From Gallionella capsiferriformans ES-2 (GTDB lineage Bacteria; Pseudomonadota; Gammaproteobacteria; Burkholderiales; Gallionellaceae), in contig NC_014394.1 of the NCBI RefSeq assembly GCF_000145255.1, positions 744,001 to 808,000 of the forward strand: 64,000 nt of DNA, given 5' to 3'. The translations under genes and the position numbers were made by a program. This document shows, piece by piece, positions 41,187-48,310 of the stretch. The notes below the pieces were generated by a model. It searched no databases and was not told the DNA's origin. It saw nothing but the letters and a program-made list of their open reading frames with translations. Position 1 is the first letter of the stretch; each line of letters opens with the position of its first letter.

Positions 41187-41299
41187 GTCAGCATTTGCAC
41201 TTGATTTGGCACAAGTTACACTTATCTAATCCTTTCGGCAGATGCGTAACGTTCATCACCGTGCTAGTCTCCACGGGTTGCTAATTACGGCCCAAAACG

Positions 41300-42301
41300 A
41301 TGATCATCAAAGTGGCAGACGAAAAGAAATCGCACATCACCACTCTTCAATGTTTGCAGGGCAGGTCTGATTGTCCTCCCGAGACACGGAAGAAGATCGA
41401 GCAGGAACTCCGCAATATTCAAGCAGGCATCAAGGGCGAGGATGAAGCTGCCTATGAAATGAAAGTGCATTGGGGCGAATCCAAGAACTGGATGGTTATC
41501 CATGACTTGCGGATCGAGCACGGTGATTTGGTCGCTCAGATTGACCATTTGATTGTCAATCGTTTTTTGGAAGTCTGGGTGTGTGAGAGCAAGCATTTCT
41601 CGGAAGGTATCGCCATCAACGAGCACGGGGAGTTTGCCGCTTTCTTCGGCAGCAAGCCTTATGGCGTTCCATCACCGATTGAACAGAATAATCGTCATAT
41701 CCTGATACTTAAACGTTACTTTGAGTCGGGTGCTGTCAAACTGCCGACAAGACTCGGCTTCACGATCAAACCTGACTTGAAGAGCCTTGTGCTGGTGTCC
41801 AAGCATGCGAGAATAGCTCGTCCTAAGGCAAAAGTTGACGGACTGGATTGTGTGATCAAAAACGATCAGCTATTTAAGGCAATAGACAAGGCTGTCGATG
41901 GAAATAACAACCCATTGATGATGGCGAAAATCATCGGGCAAGATACGTTGGAAGCTGTGTGCCGTGATCTTGCCAGGCAGCACAAGCCTGTCACCTTCAA
42001 ATGGTATGCTAAATTTGGTCTTCCAGAAAATCCACCAGTCATTGCTTCTGTTCCAACTACGGTCCCAGAGGCCGCTCAACAGGTTCCGCAGGTCCAGCCA
42101 GTCGTTCAGCCATCAGTAGACAGCCCTGCCGTTCCTGCCGATACAACAGAGGGCGGCGATAAACCAAAGCAGAAACTGATCTGTGCATCATGCTCAGCGC
42201 CCGTGCTGTACAGCGTTGCTAAATTTTGCTGGTTCAACAAGCCAAGGTTCGGAGGGAAAGTCTACTGCATGGAATGCCAGAAAACGGTTCAGGCTCCGTA
42301 A
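41300..42301 (+). CDS. NERD-domain nuclease-like protein with C-terminal zinc ribbon
   Basis: A 333-residue protein. The NERD domain (PD-(D/E)XK superfamily) spans about 40-170: GIKGEDEAAYEM near 44, then QIDHLIVN near 80 (Asp) and WVCESKHFSE near 93 (ExK). The middle is followed by a Pro/Val/Gln-rich linker (about 250-285), then a C2-C2 ribbon CASCSAPV and CMECQKT. NERD proteins are thought to process nucleic acids, often on mobile DNA and in defence islands. ATG 41300 has no strong SD. It lies just right of the second tRNA-Asn copy. Confidence 0.85.
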   Translation: MIIKVADEKKSHITTLQCLQGRSDCPPETRKKIEQELRNIQAGIKGEDEAAYEMKVHWGESKNWMVIHDLRIEHGDLVAQIDHLIVNRFLEVWVCESKHFSEGIAINEHGEFAAFFGSKPYGVPSPIEQNNRHILILKRYFESGAVKLPTRLGFTIKPDLKSLVLVSKHARIARPKAKVDGLDCVIKNDQLFKAIDKAVDGNNNPLMMAKIIGQDTLEAVCRDLARQHKPVTFKWYAKFGLPENPPVIASVPTTVPEAAQQVPQVQPVVQPSVDSPAVPADTTEGGDKPKQKLICASCSAPVLYSVAKFCWFNKPRFGGKVYCMECQKTVQAP

Positions 42302-42344
42302 GGCTTTGAAAGAAATTGAGGGAAGTTAATTTGGAATCAGTCAT

Positions 42345-42644
42345 ATGCCTTTAGATTACGTCGTTTATAAACTGACATTCCCCAATGGCAAAATCTATGT
42401 TGGTAAAGACATAGGCGCACAAGGCCACTCCTTGCGATATTTTGGGTCATGGGACAATGAACTGGTCCAAAAGGATTTTTCAGACGAGCAATTGCGAGAC
42501 TTTTCAATTCGCAAAGAAATTATCTTCGAGTCAAAAAGCAAAACTGAGGTCAGCAAGAAAGAGGGGGAATTGATCTTGCAACTTCGATCCAATGTGCCAT
42601 CAATTGGATATAACATGACTCATCGCTCGCAGCTGTCAAATTGA
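42345..42644 (+). CDS. GIY-YIG-type nuclease-like protein
   Basis: A 99-residue protein. YVVYKLTFPNGKIYVGKD near 5-22 is the GIY-YIG signature (Y-Y pair and following Gly). SLRYFGSW holds the conserved Arg, and KKEGELIL near 72 the Glu; GYNMT near the end matches the Asn of the fold. Single-domain members are of unknown role. Repeat R3 begins 14 bases after the stop. Translational coupling to the upstream NERD gene is not present (43-base gap). Confidence 0.8.
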   Translation: MPLDYVVYKLTFPNGKIYVGKDIGAQGHSLRYFGSWDNELVQKDFSDEQLRDFSIRKEIIFESKSKTEVSKKEGELILQLRSNVPSIGYNMTHRSQLSN

Positions 42645-42657
42645 ACGGGACTGATTT

Positions 42658-42756
42658 TCAGGAAATATTTTCCCAGATACACCTGTCGCAATCGACGACC
42701 TGACGCCGCTTGCCTGATTGGAAGTGCATTTCCGCGTCGATGCGTCGAGTCCGTCA
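42658..42756 (+). repeat. Dispersed repeat, copy R3
   Basis: Identical to R1 over the first 66 bases and similar to its end (TCGATGCGTCGAGTCCGTCA). The near identity over 4.5 kb distance suggests recent duplication or gene conversion. Confidence 0.85.
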
Positions 42757-42816
42757 TGTGCCGCCTTGATGTAAAATGCGATCTGAAATTTTCTGACCAC
42801 GACGCCAATACCGAGC

Positions 42817-43098
42817 ATGAGCCGATCTGACCTGATATCCCGTTTGGCTGAACTGCATCCGTAACTCAAGCTGAGTGATGCAGAGCTTGCTGTCAGGGTG
42901 GACTTTGATGCGATTTCAGAAACGCTGTCCAAGAATGGGCGCGTCGAAATACGCGGGTTCGGCAGCTTCGCTCTGAATTACAGGCCACTTCGGAAGGGGC
43001 GGAATCCGAAGACGGCAGGCAAGGTGTCAGTGCCTGCCAAGTATGTTCCTCACTTCAAGGTAGGCAAGGAATTGCGTGAGCGGGTTGATCTAAAGTAG
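42817..43098 (+). pseudogene. IHF-like gene with a premature stop
   Basis: ATG 42817 opens MSRSDLISRLAELHP, matching the IHF-like protein at 24415, but TAA at 42862-42864 stops it at codon 16 where the homologue has Gln. The frame continues with [15 protein letters not shown] and a complete beta-arm domain ([33 protein letters not shown]) to 43098. A CAA-to-TAA change explains it. An internal GTG at 42898 could express the C-terminal part only, which would lack the first helices. Confidence 0.8.
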
Positions 43099-43118
43099 CT
43101 GACACAGAGGGAATGCAA

Positions 43119-43559
43119 ATGAAAGAATATCCAAGGCACCCGGTTAACAGAGCAATGGTCGTACTGCGCTACAAGCAGCCTTATATCGATTGGGTCAAGA
43201 CCGCTGGCCCCTTCCCGCTGGAACTCACACTTGAAGAGGCCAACGATGATGGAGATGCTTTTCTGATTCCCGCATACGATAGTCATATTGATCCTGTAGA
43301 AACGACTGAGGATGCTGTGAAGTGGGTAGAAAAGCGCTGGCGTATGTTTTTTGAACATATCCTGATGTCGTGGATTGAGGATGAATCGGCGTGGCCCAAG
43401 AAACGTACCCTGAAGATGTTCCGGGAATGGTTTGCTCTCGAATATAAATCAATGATCTGGGATATGGGTGTTGAGCCTCTGATGGTCGAGGAATTTGCCG
43501 AAGTTCTGGAAGATGACTTGGATGGCATACTCCCGGATGAAGGTACATTGCTGCACTGA
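43119..43559 (+). CDS. Hypothetical acidic protein
   Basis: A 146-residue acidic protein. GAGGGA lies seven bases before ATG 43119; an in-frame ATG two codons earlier is too near it. The body is helical (VEKRWRMFFEHILMSWIEDE near 72-91, then TLKMFREWFALEYKSMIWDM) with conserved-looking Trp residues, and the tail is Asp/Glu-rich. I cannot name the family. It lies 14 bases after the broken IHF gene. Confidence 0.65.
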   Translation: MKEYPRHPVNRAMVVLRYKQPYIDWVKTAGPFPLELTLEEANDDGDAFLIPAYDSHIDPVETTEDAVKWVEKRWRMFFEHILMSWIEDESAWPKKRTLKMFREWFALEYKSMIWDMGVEPLMVEEFAEVLEDDLDGILPDEGTLLH

Positions 43560-43618
43560 GTATTTCGATAAAGAATGCAATTGTGACTCAATTGCTCTTA
43601 ATGGTGTGAAGGGATTGT

Positions 43619-44026
43619 ATGTACCACTCTCGAACAATCAGCATCACAATTGATCAGAATTGGCAGGATATTTACGAAGCCTATTGGCGGCCGCAAGACT
43701 TCCCAAAATGGGCGTCAGGTCTCAGCAGATCCGTGCTGACCCATGATGGTGTCAGATGGCATGCAGAAGGGCCAGAAGGAACTGTCAGCATACGGTTTAC
43801 AGAGCACAATCAATTCGGCATCATGGACCATTATGTCCGTGTGAATGATGGTCCTGAAATTTATGTTCCTTTGCGAGTCATTCAGAATGGTGACGGTGCC
43901 GAAGTTCAGCTCACCTTGTTTCAGCAAGCGGGGATGTCGGATGTAAAGTTTCTTGCTGATGCCGAATGGGTTGAGCAGGATCTACTGACATTAAAATTGC
44001 TTGCATCTCCTGACGCCGCTGTCTGA
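43619..44026 (+). CDS. SRPBCC-like (polyketide cyclase/START fold) protein
   Basis: A 135-residue protein. ISITIDQNWQDIYEAYWRPQD and KWASGLSRSVLTHDG resemble the start of SRPBCC proteins; VSIRFTEHNQFGIMDHYVRV follows. This fold binds hydrophobic ligands; no ligand is indicated. The ATG 43619 is preceded by GGGATTGT, a weak site. Repeat R4 begins two bases after the stop. Confidence 0.75.
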   Translation: MYHSRTISITIDQNWQDIYEAYWRPQDFPKWASGLSRSVLTHDGVRWHAEGPEGTVSIRFTEHNQFGIMDHYVRVNDGPEIYVPLRVIQNGDGAEVQLTLFQQAGMSDVKFLADAEWVEQDLLTLKLLASPDAAV

Positions 44027-44027
44027 T

Positions 44028-44117
44028 CCCGCCGGGAAATTTGATTCGCACTGAATAAACTCTCCCGTAAACCCGCCGCACCCGACGCATCGACGCCACC
44101 TAGTTGAATTAACGGGG
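44028..44117 (+). repeat. Dispersed repeat, copy R4
   Basis: CCGCCGGGAAATTTGATTCG, then AAACTCTCCCGTAAACCCGC and CGACGCATCGACGCC, ending AACGGGG. It starts at the very end of the SRPBCC gene. Confidence 0.75.
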
Positions 44118-44401
44118 ATCCTTTGGAGGGGAATGCGCAGGCAGGCGGCACCGAGTTGGGGCAGAAATGCATACAGTTTTAGCCGATTGCAGGCCTAGAT
44201 GACCACCCTCATCCGTCAGGGCGCGGGGCTGTCTTGGGCGCAATTTTGGATGTGAGTGGTAATTTGCTGGTGGACGAGGGGTGCTGATCACTCTGGCATA
44301 GAAACATTATTTTTTATTAATTTGAACTGATCTTGCGTGTTTTGGTCCATTTGCGCACAAAGCGATGTGCTTTGATATTTCATAATTACATGAGGACAAT
44401 T
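44118..44401. other. Gap between R4 and the small secreted protein
   Basis: There is no gene on either strand with a binding site. It includes CGCAGGCAGGCGGC and other GC-rich runs that may be further decay of R4. Confidence 0.4.
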
Positions 44402-44665
44402 ATGCAACTTCAAATGGCTTTATCAGCATTATTATTCACCAGCTTGTTCGTAATTCCTGCCGAAGCAATTGAGGATGATGAGTGCAAGAAAAAACGTGCG
44501 GCTAAAATTGAGCAAGGGCGAGAATCCGTTTCATCTGGCCTGCAGGCAGCAGAAAAATCGCCCAGTCAGCGGATGCAGCATGCGTCCAGCCAGGCGAGTC
44601 AAGATGTTGATTTTGAAGGTGTTCCTGCTGACTATTACAAAAAACTTGATCTGAATAGTTTTTGA
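44402..44665 (+). CDS. Small secreted protein
   Basis: An 87-residue protein; ATG 44402 follows TGAGGACAAT. Residues 1-22 are a signal peptide (LQMALSALLFTSLFVIPAEA). The mature part has DDECKKKRAAKIEQGRE and a Ser/Gln-rich middle (SPSQRMQHASSQASQD), ending in a short aromatic tail. One Cys. Function unknown. R5 begins 92 bases after the stop. Confidence 0.65.
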   Translation: MQLQMALSALLFTSLFVIPAEAIEDDECKKKRAAKIEQGRESVSSGLQAAEKSPSQRMQHASSQASQDVDFEGVPADYYKKLDLNSF

Positions 44666-44757
44666 TCGGAGCAGTTTCGATGGGTTTAGGCCTATCTCAA
44701 CGCGCTTAGATCTGAAATTGTTGGCGCTTTCTACCCACCCCGTGGCTTCTCAGCGTG

Positions 44758-44841
44758 ACCCGCTCGGGAAATTTGCATCGGCTGAAAAAACTTTCCCGGA
44801 CACCTGTTGCACCGATGCTGTGCAGTTTGGTGCAACGGGGG
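44758..44841 (+). repeat. Dispersed repeat, copy R5
   Basis: CGGGAAATTTGCATCGGC, AACTTTCCCGGACACCTG, then TTGCACC and GGTGCAA arms and ACGGGG. The most diverged copy; it marks the right limit of the repeat family in this window. Confidence 0.65.
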
Positions 44842-45113
44842 CTGTGATGCAGCGGGTGGCGTCGGTGCATATTTGGCTGGCGGAAGCTGTACTGGGCGGT
44901 AAGGGGGAATGGGGGTTTACGCAGCGTTGCTCGAGAGAGCTTCACGTCGCGGGAGGTTGTCGTAATCGATGGCTTTTGTAGCGTATGCGGATTTTATGAA
45001 GGATGCTTAATAAACCACGTCAGCGCCCCCCGGCTCAAAAATACATGCTGCGGTGAATTTATAGCGCTAATCAGGCAAGTGTTGCTCGCCTGCACTTATA
45101 CGCGACTGTACTG
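44842..45113. other. Transition to the signalling locus
   Basis: Non-coding between R5 and the HDOD gene stop. I see no terminator with a clear T-run, although the two transcription units converge here. Confidence 0.4.
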
Positions 45114-45989
45114 TTATGAGAACAGCGTACTGGCATGGCGCGCGCGTGCCGTGATTCTGCCGAACAAGGAAATAAAATCCGGACGTGCGGCGCAGCCCCA
45201 GATTAGCCCCAGTTTTTCGCATGCGGCTGCTGAAATAAATGTCACACGATTTTCCTGACCTCCATCCAGATCCAGCGCATTGGTCATTACTTCGCCCACG
45301 TGCAATAAGGCCACCAGCGGGTCGCTACAGTGATGTTCCGGTGCATGGTGATGTTTGATGGCATGGCTAATGCTATCGGGCAGGCCCCAGTATTGACTGA
45401 TCCAGGCGCCGATGACGGCGTGATCGACGCCGAAAGCGGCTTGCTCGGCATCCTCTATGCCTACCTGACGCCGGCGAGCGTCTAACCATACTTCCTGATA
45501 TATTTCGGTGTGGAAACTGAATAGCCAAAGCTTGCCGATATCGTGCAGCAGTCCTGCGACCAGCGCTGATTCCGAGGTGATGCGGCTCGTATCAATCTGG
45601 CGGGTCAGTTCTTGCGTACAGACTGCAACGGCCACACTATGTCGCCAAAAATTCTCGGATATCTGGCCTCTCAGGCTATTGTCGGCAAAATTGGTGATGC
45701 AGCTGACTAGTGCCATTTCTCGGATATTTCCCGCACCAATCAATGAAATGGCTGTGCATAGATCCTTAATCTCAGGCTGGTTGCGCGCGCGGCTACCCGC
45801 CCTGTTGGCAAGCGATAGTACGCGGGCTGCGATGACCGGATCCTGCTCGATGTAGCTGACGAGTTCGTTTAAATTAGTTTCCGTATCGGTGATATCGGCC
45901 AGAATTTTGCTGATGATCAAAGGAAAACTGGGCAGTTGTTGGCACAGCCTGACAACTTCTTCTTGGCTGATAGGGTAGGCGAGGTTCAT
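45114..45989 (-). CDS. HDOD-domain signalling protein
   Basis: A 291-residue protein that is one HDOD domain (metal-independent relative of HD phosphohydrolases): LPSFPLIISKILADI near 19, DPVIAARVLSLANRAG near 50-65, then LVAGLLHDIGKLWLF near 140, where HD residues are kept, and GAWISQYWGLPDSISHAI near 190. HDOD proteins integrate c-di-GMP, phosphorelay and stress signals. Last gene of the 12-gene operon; it overlaps the previous gene by four bases. Confidence 0.87.
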   Translation of the reverse strand: MNLAYPISQEEVVRLCQQLPSFPLIISKILADITDTETNLNELVSYIEQDPVIAARVLSLANRAGSRARNQPEIKDLCTAISLIGAGNIREMALVSCITNFADNSLRGQISENFWRHSVAVAVCTQELTRQIDTSRITSESALVAGLLHDIGKLWLFSFHTEIYQEVWLDARRRQVGIEDAEQAAFGVDHAVIGAWISQYWGLPDSISHAIKHHHAPEHHCSDPLVALLHVGEVMTNALDLDGGQENRVTFISAAACEKLGLIWGCAARPDFISLFGRITARARHASTLFS

Positions 45990-46312
45990 TTGCTGTGAAA
46001 AATAAGAATTTGGTTGAAAAGGGTCGCCATGGCGGGATCCGATAAGTCAGCCCCGGCGAAAATTTCCATTACGCGATGCGCTGCCTCTGCCGCTTTAATG
46101 GCGATCTGCCCGCTAGGACGAGTATCCGGTTCAACGATAAACATCGATTCCGCCTTGTGAGCGTGGAGTTGTTGCAGGCTGTCATGCGTCAGAATATGAC
46201 CTGCCGGCAGCTTCAGGCTTAAAATACCATGGCTTACGGTGCTTAACGGGGCGGCCAGTTCCATGCCGGCCTCGGCTTCGATCAGCGTGATATAGCGCGG
46301 GCGTGTTCTCAT
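45986..46312 (-). CDS. Unknown small protein of the signalling operon
   Basis: A 108-residue protein. RYITLIEAEAGMELAAPL, then LKLPAGHILTHDSLQQL near 33-49 resemble DUF3391-type N-terminal parts that accompany HD-GYP proteins. The C-terminus is helical. Overlaps both neighbours by four bases. Function unknown; the position between a kinase fragment and HDOD suggests an adaptor. Confidence 0.7.
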   Translation of the reverse strand: MRTRPRYITLIEAEAGMELAAPLSTVSHGILSLKLPAGHILTHDSLQQLHAHKAESMFIVEPDTRPSGQIAIKAAEAAHRVMEIFAGADLSDPAMATLFNQILIFHSK

Positions 46313-46800
46313 CGCGAATCCTCCGATAGCTGATTTTCTGAGGCACGGCTCCAGAGCGTACGGTTTTCCAGCCGTTCGTTGATCAGGTTGGCCATCACTT
46401 CGGCTTGACCTAACAACATGGCTGTCAGATCCTGCCGGGTTTGTTCGTCATAGTGCTGCGTTAAAAGCAGTTCGGCAAAGCCGTAGATGCTCGCCAGCGG
46501 CTCGCGCAGCACTTCGGCGATCCGCGATAAAGTGTGATCGCGTTCAGTGCATTCCTGACAGCGCACATAGTGGATGGCGCGTATGCTTCCATCCGTGACA
46601 TTAATGCGGCTGCGATCGGTAAATGGTAAATCTGACAAAATATGGTCGAAATCCGCTTCGCTCAAGCCGATCAGTTGGGCGGCGCTAAGTTTCGTGCTGT
46701 ATTCGAAGACGGGATTAACTGCGGAGACCCGGCCGCTGATATCGATGGCTGCCATGCCCCATGGGTTGCTGTGCCAGGCTGCGCGCTCATGTTCGCTCAT
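46309..46800 (-). CDS. PAS protein with a degenerate histidine-kinase dimerisation helix
   Basis: A 163-residue protein. A PAS-like part (WGMAAIDISGRVSAVNPVFEY near 14-34) is followed by a HisKA-like helix pair, [16 protein letters not shown] near 98, almost the same as [17 protein letters not shown] in the kinase at 52527. The phospho-accepting His is Glu (AEVLREP in place of AHELRTP) and there is no ATPase domain. It could dimerise with the operon kinases as a decoy or regulator (inference). Overlaps both neighbours by four bases. Confidence 0.75.
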   Translation of the reverse strand: MSEHERAAWHSNPWGMAAIDISGRVSAVNPVFEYSTKLSAAQLIGLSEADFDHILSDLPFTDRSRINVTDGSIRAIHYVRCQECTERDHTLSRIAEVLREPLASIYGFAELLLTQHYDEQTRQDLTAMLLGQAEVMANLINERLENRTLWSRASENQLSEDSR

Positions 46801-47174
46801 GTGGACTCCTTGAGTAGTGCTTCCTTCATGTGCATTGCGAGCGCCACCGGACTGAAGGGTTTGACAAAGTAAGCATCCGCGCCGAGTGCGCGGCCAAATT
46901 CCTGGTCGGCAATCTGGCCGCAGGCGGTAACCAGCACAACGTGGATGCCGGACAGCTCAGGCGACTGCTTGATGCGTTCACATAACTGAAAGCCATTGAG
47001 TTGGCCCGGCATCATGACATCGAGTACGATGCCATCCGGTTTGTCCTTCAGCATTAACTGATAGGCGCTATCCGCATCGCAGGCTTCGGTCAGAACAAAA
47101 TGTTCATCTTGTAGTGCTAGCAGGATCATTTTTCGGATGATAGGTTGGTCATCGACGATCATAATTTTTTTCAT
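46797..47174 (-). CDS. Single-domain response regulator
   Basis: A 125-residue CheY-like receiver: IMIVDDQPIIRK at the start with the acidic pair, phosphorylated Asp in GIVLDVMMPG near 52, then VLVTAC and DAYFVKPFSP with the conserved Lys. It has no output domain, so it acts by protein contact or as a phosphorelay shuttle. Very similar to the receiver at 58258. Overlaps both neighbours by four bases. Confidence 0.9.
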   Translation of the reverse strand: MKKIMIVDDQPIIRKMILLALQDEHFVLTEACDADSAYQLMLKDKPDGIVLDVMMPGQLNGFQLCERIKQSPELSGIHVVLVTACGQIADQEFGRALGADAYFVKPFSPVALAMHMKEALLKEST

Positions 47175-48310
47175 GTGGTGTGTCCTAAAGGTTGGCTGAG
47201 TGCATTCTCATTGAAGTTGTCTTTGAAGTGCTCGGCCGTATTTTTGAATTCAAGATTCAAAGAGAGAAAAGCATCGACTACGTTAGGGTCAAAGTGTGAG
47301 CCGCTCCCCTTTGTGATGATCTCGCAGGCGGCTTCATGGGACATGGGTTTTTTATAGGGGCGTTCGCTGACTAGGGCATCGTAGACATCTGCTACCGCCA
47401 TCAGACGAGCCGAAGCGGGAATCTGCTCGCCGGCTAATCCTTCAGGGTAACCACTGCCGTCCCATTTTTCCTGATGACTGCCGGCGATCTCCTTGGCGAA
47501 GGTCAAAAAGGGTGCGCTGCGCCCCATTTGCTGTTCGGCGTGCTCGATCGCTTCGCGCCCCAGAGCGGCATGTGTTTTCATGACTGTAAATTCATCGGCT
47601 GTCAGGCGCCCCGGTTTAAGCAATATGCTGTCGGGTATGCCGACCTTGCCGATATCGTGCAAGGGTGCCGATTTATAGATCAACTCGATGTTAGTGCGCG
47701 TGAGGCTGAGTGAAAAGCGCGGATGGCGCTGCAGATGTTCCGCCAGCAATCGCACATAATGTTGGGTGCGGCGCAGATGGTTGCCCGTTTCATTGTCGCG
47801 CGTCTCGGCCACAGACGCTAAGGCTAGAATAGTCACATCCTGGATGAATTCCAGTTCGCGGGCGCGCTTGGAGACTTCGCCTATCAGGAAGACATTTTTG
47901 TCCCTGATATAGTCTGCCGACTGTTTCATCGCGAGGTGTGTCTTGACGCGGGCGCGTAGGATCGGCCCGCTGATCGGTTTGCCGATATAGTCGGCAGCGC
48001 CCAGTTTCAGGCCTTGTTCTTCATCGCATTCGTTGTGCATCGCGGTCAGAAATATGACCGGAATGTCGCGGGTGCTGCGATCCGCTTTGAGCGTGCGGCA
48101 CACCTCGTGGCCGTTGATTCCCGGCATCATAATATCTAACAGTATGAGGTCGGGTATGGGTTCTTCACGCGCCAGACGCAATCCCTTTTCTCCGCTATTG
48201 GCCGCCTTGATGCGGTAGTCTTTCTTGAGAAGTTCGTTGATGATCAGCAGGATTTCCGGGCTGTCGTCGATGACCAGCACGGTTTCGATTGTTTTGTTTG
48301 CAATACTCAT
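47171..48310 (-). CDS. Response regulator with HD-GYP output (RpfG-like)
   Basis: A 379-residue protein. The receiver has [20 protein letters not shown] and DYIGKPIS. The C-terminal HD-GYP domain has [20 protein letters not shown] near 200, then [16 protein letters not shown] near 265 and [11 protein letters not shown], all metal and substrate residues present. It would degrade c-di-GMP when phosphorylated by a kinase of the operon. Overlaps the hybrid kinase stop by four bases. Confidence 0.93.
   Translation of the reverse strand: MSIANKTIETVLVIDDSPEILLIINELLKKDYRIKAANSGEKGLRLAREEPIPDLILLDIMMPGINGHEVCRTLKADRSTRDIPVIFLTAMHNECDEEQGLKLGAADYIGKPISGPILRARVKTHLAMKQSADYIRDKNVFLIGEVSKRARELEFIQDVTILALASVAETRDNETGNHLRRTQHYVRLLAEHLQRHPRFSLSLTRTNIELIYKSAPLHDIGKVGIPDSILLKPGRLTADEFTVMKTHAALGREAIEHAEQQMGRSAPFLTFAKEIAGSHQEKWDGSGYPEGLAGEQIPASARLMAVADVYDALVSERPYKKPMSHEAACEIITKGSGSHFDPNVVDAFLSLNLEFKNTAEHFKDNFNENALSQPLGHTT

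Noticed and set aside
38089-44841. The repeats as true integron attC sites
   Set aside because: No copy shows a convincing pair of GTTRRRY and RYYYAAC cores, no integron integrase is in the window, and minus-strand genes lie among them. Kept only as an alternative in the findings.
39410-44945. Minus-strand ORFs with a recurring VDASGA-G-RE segment
   Set aside because: The segment is the translated antisense of the dispersed repeat. The ORFs share nothing else and have no binding sites.
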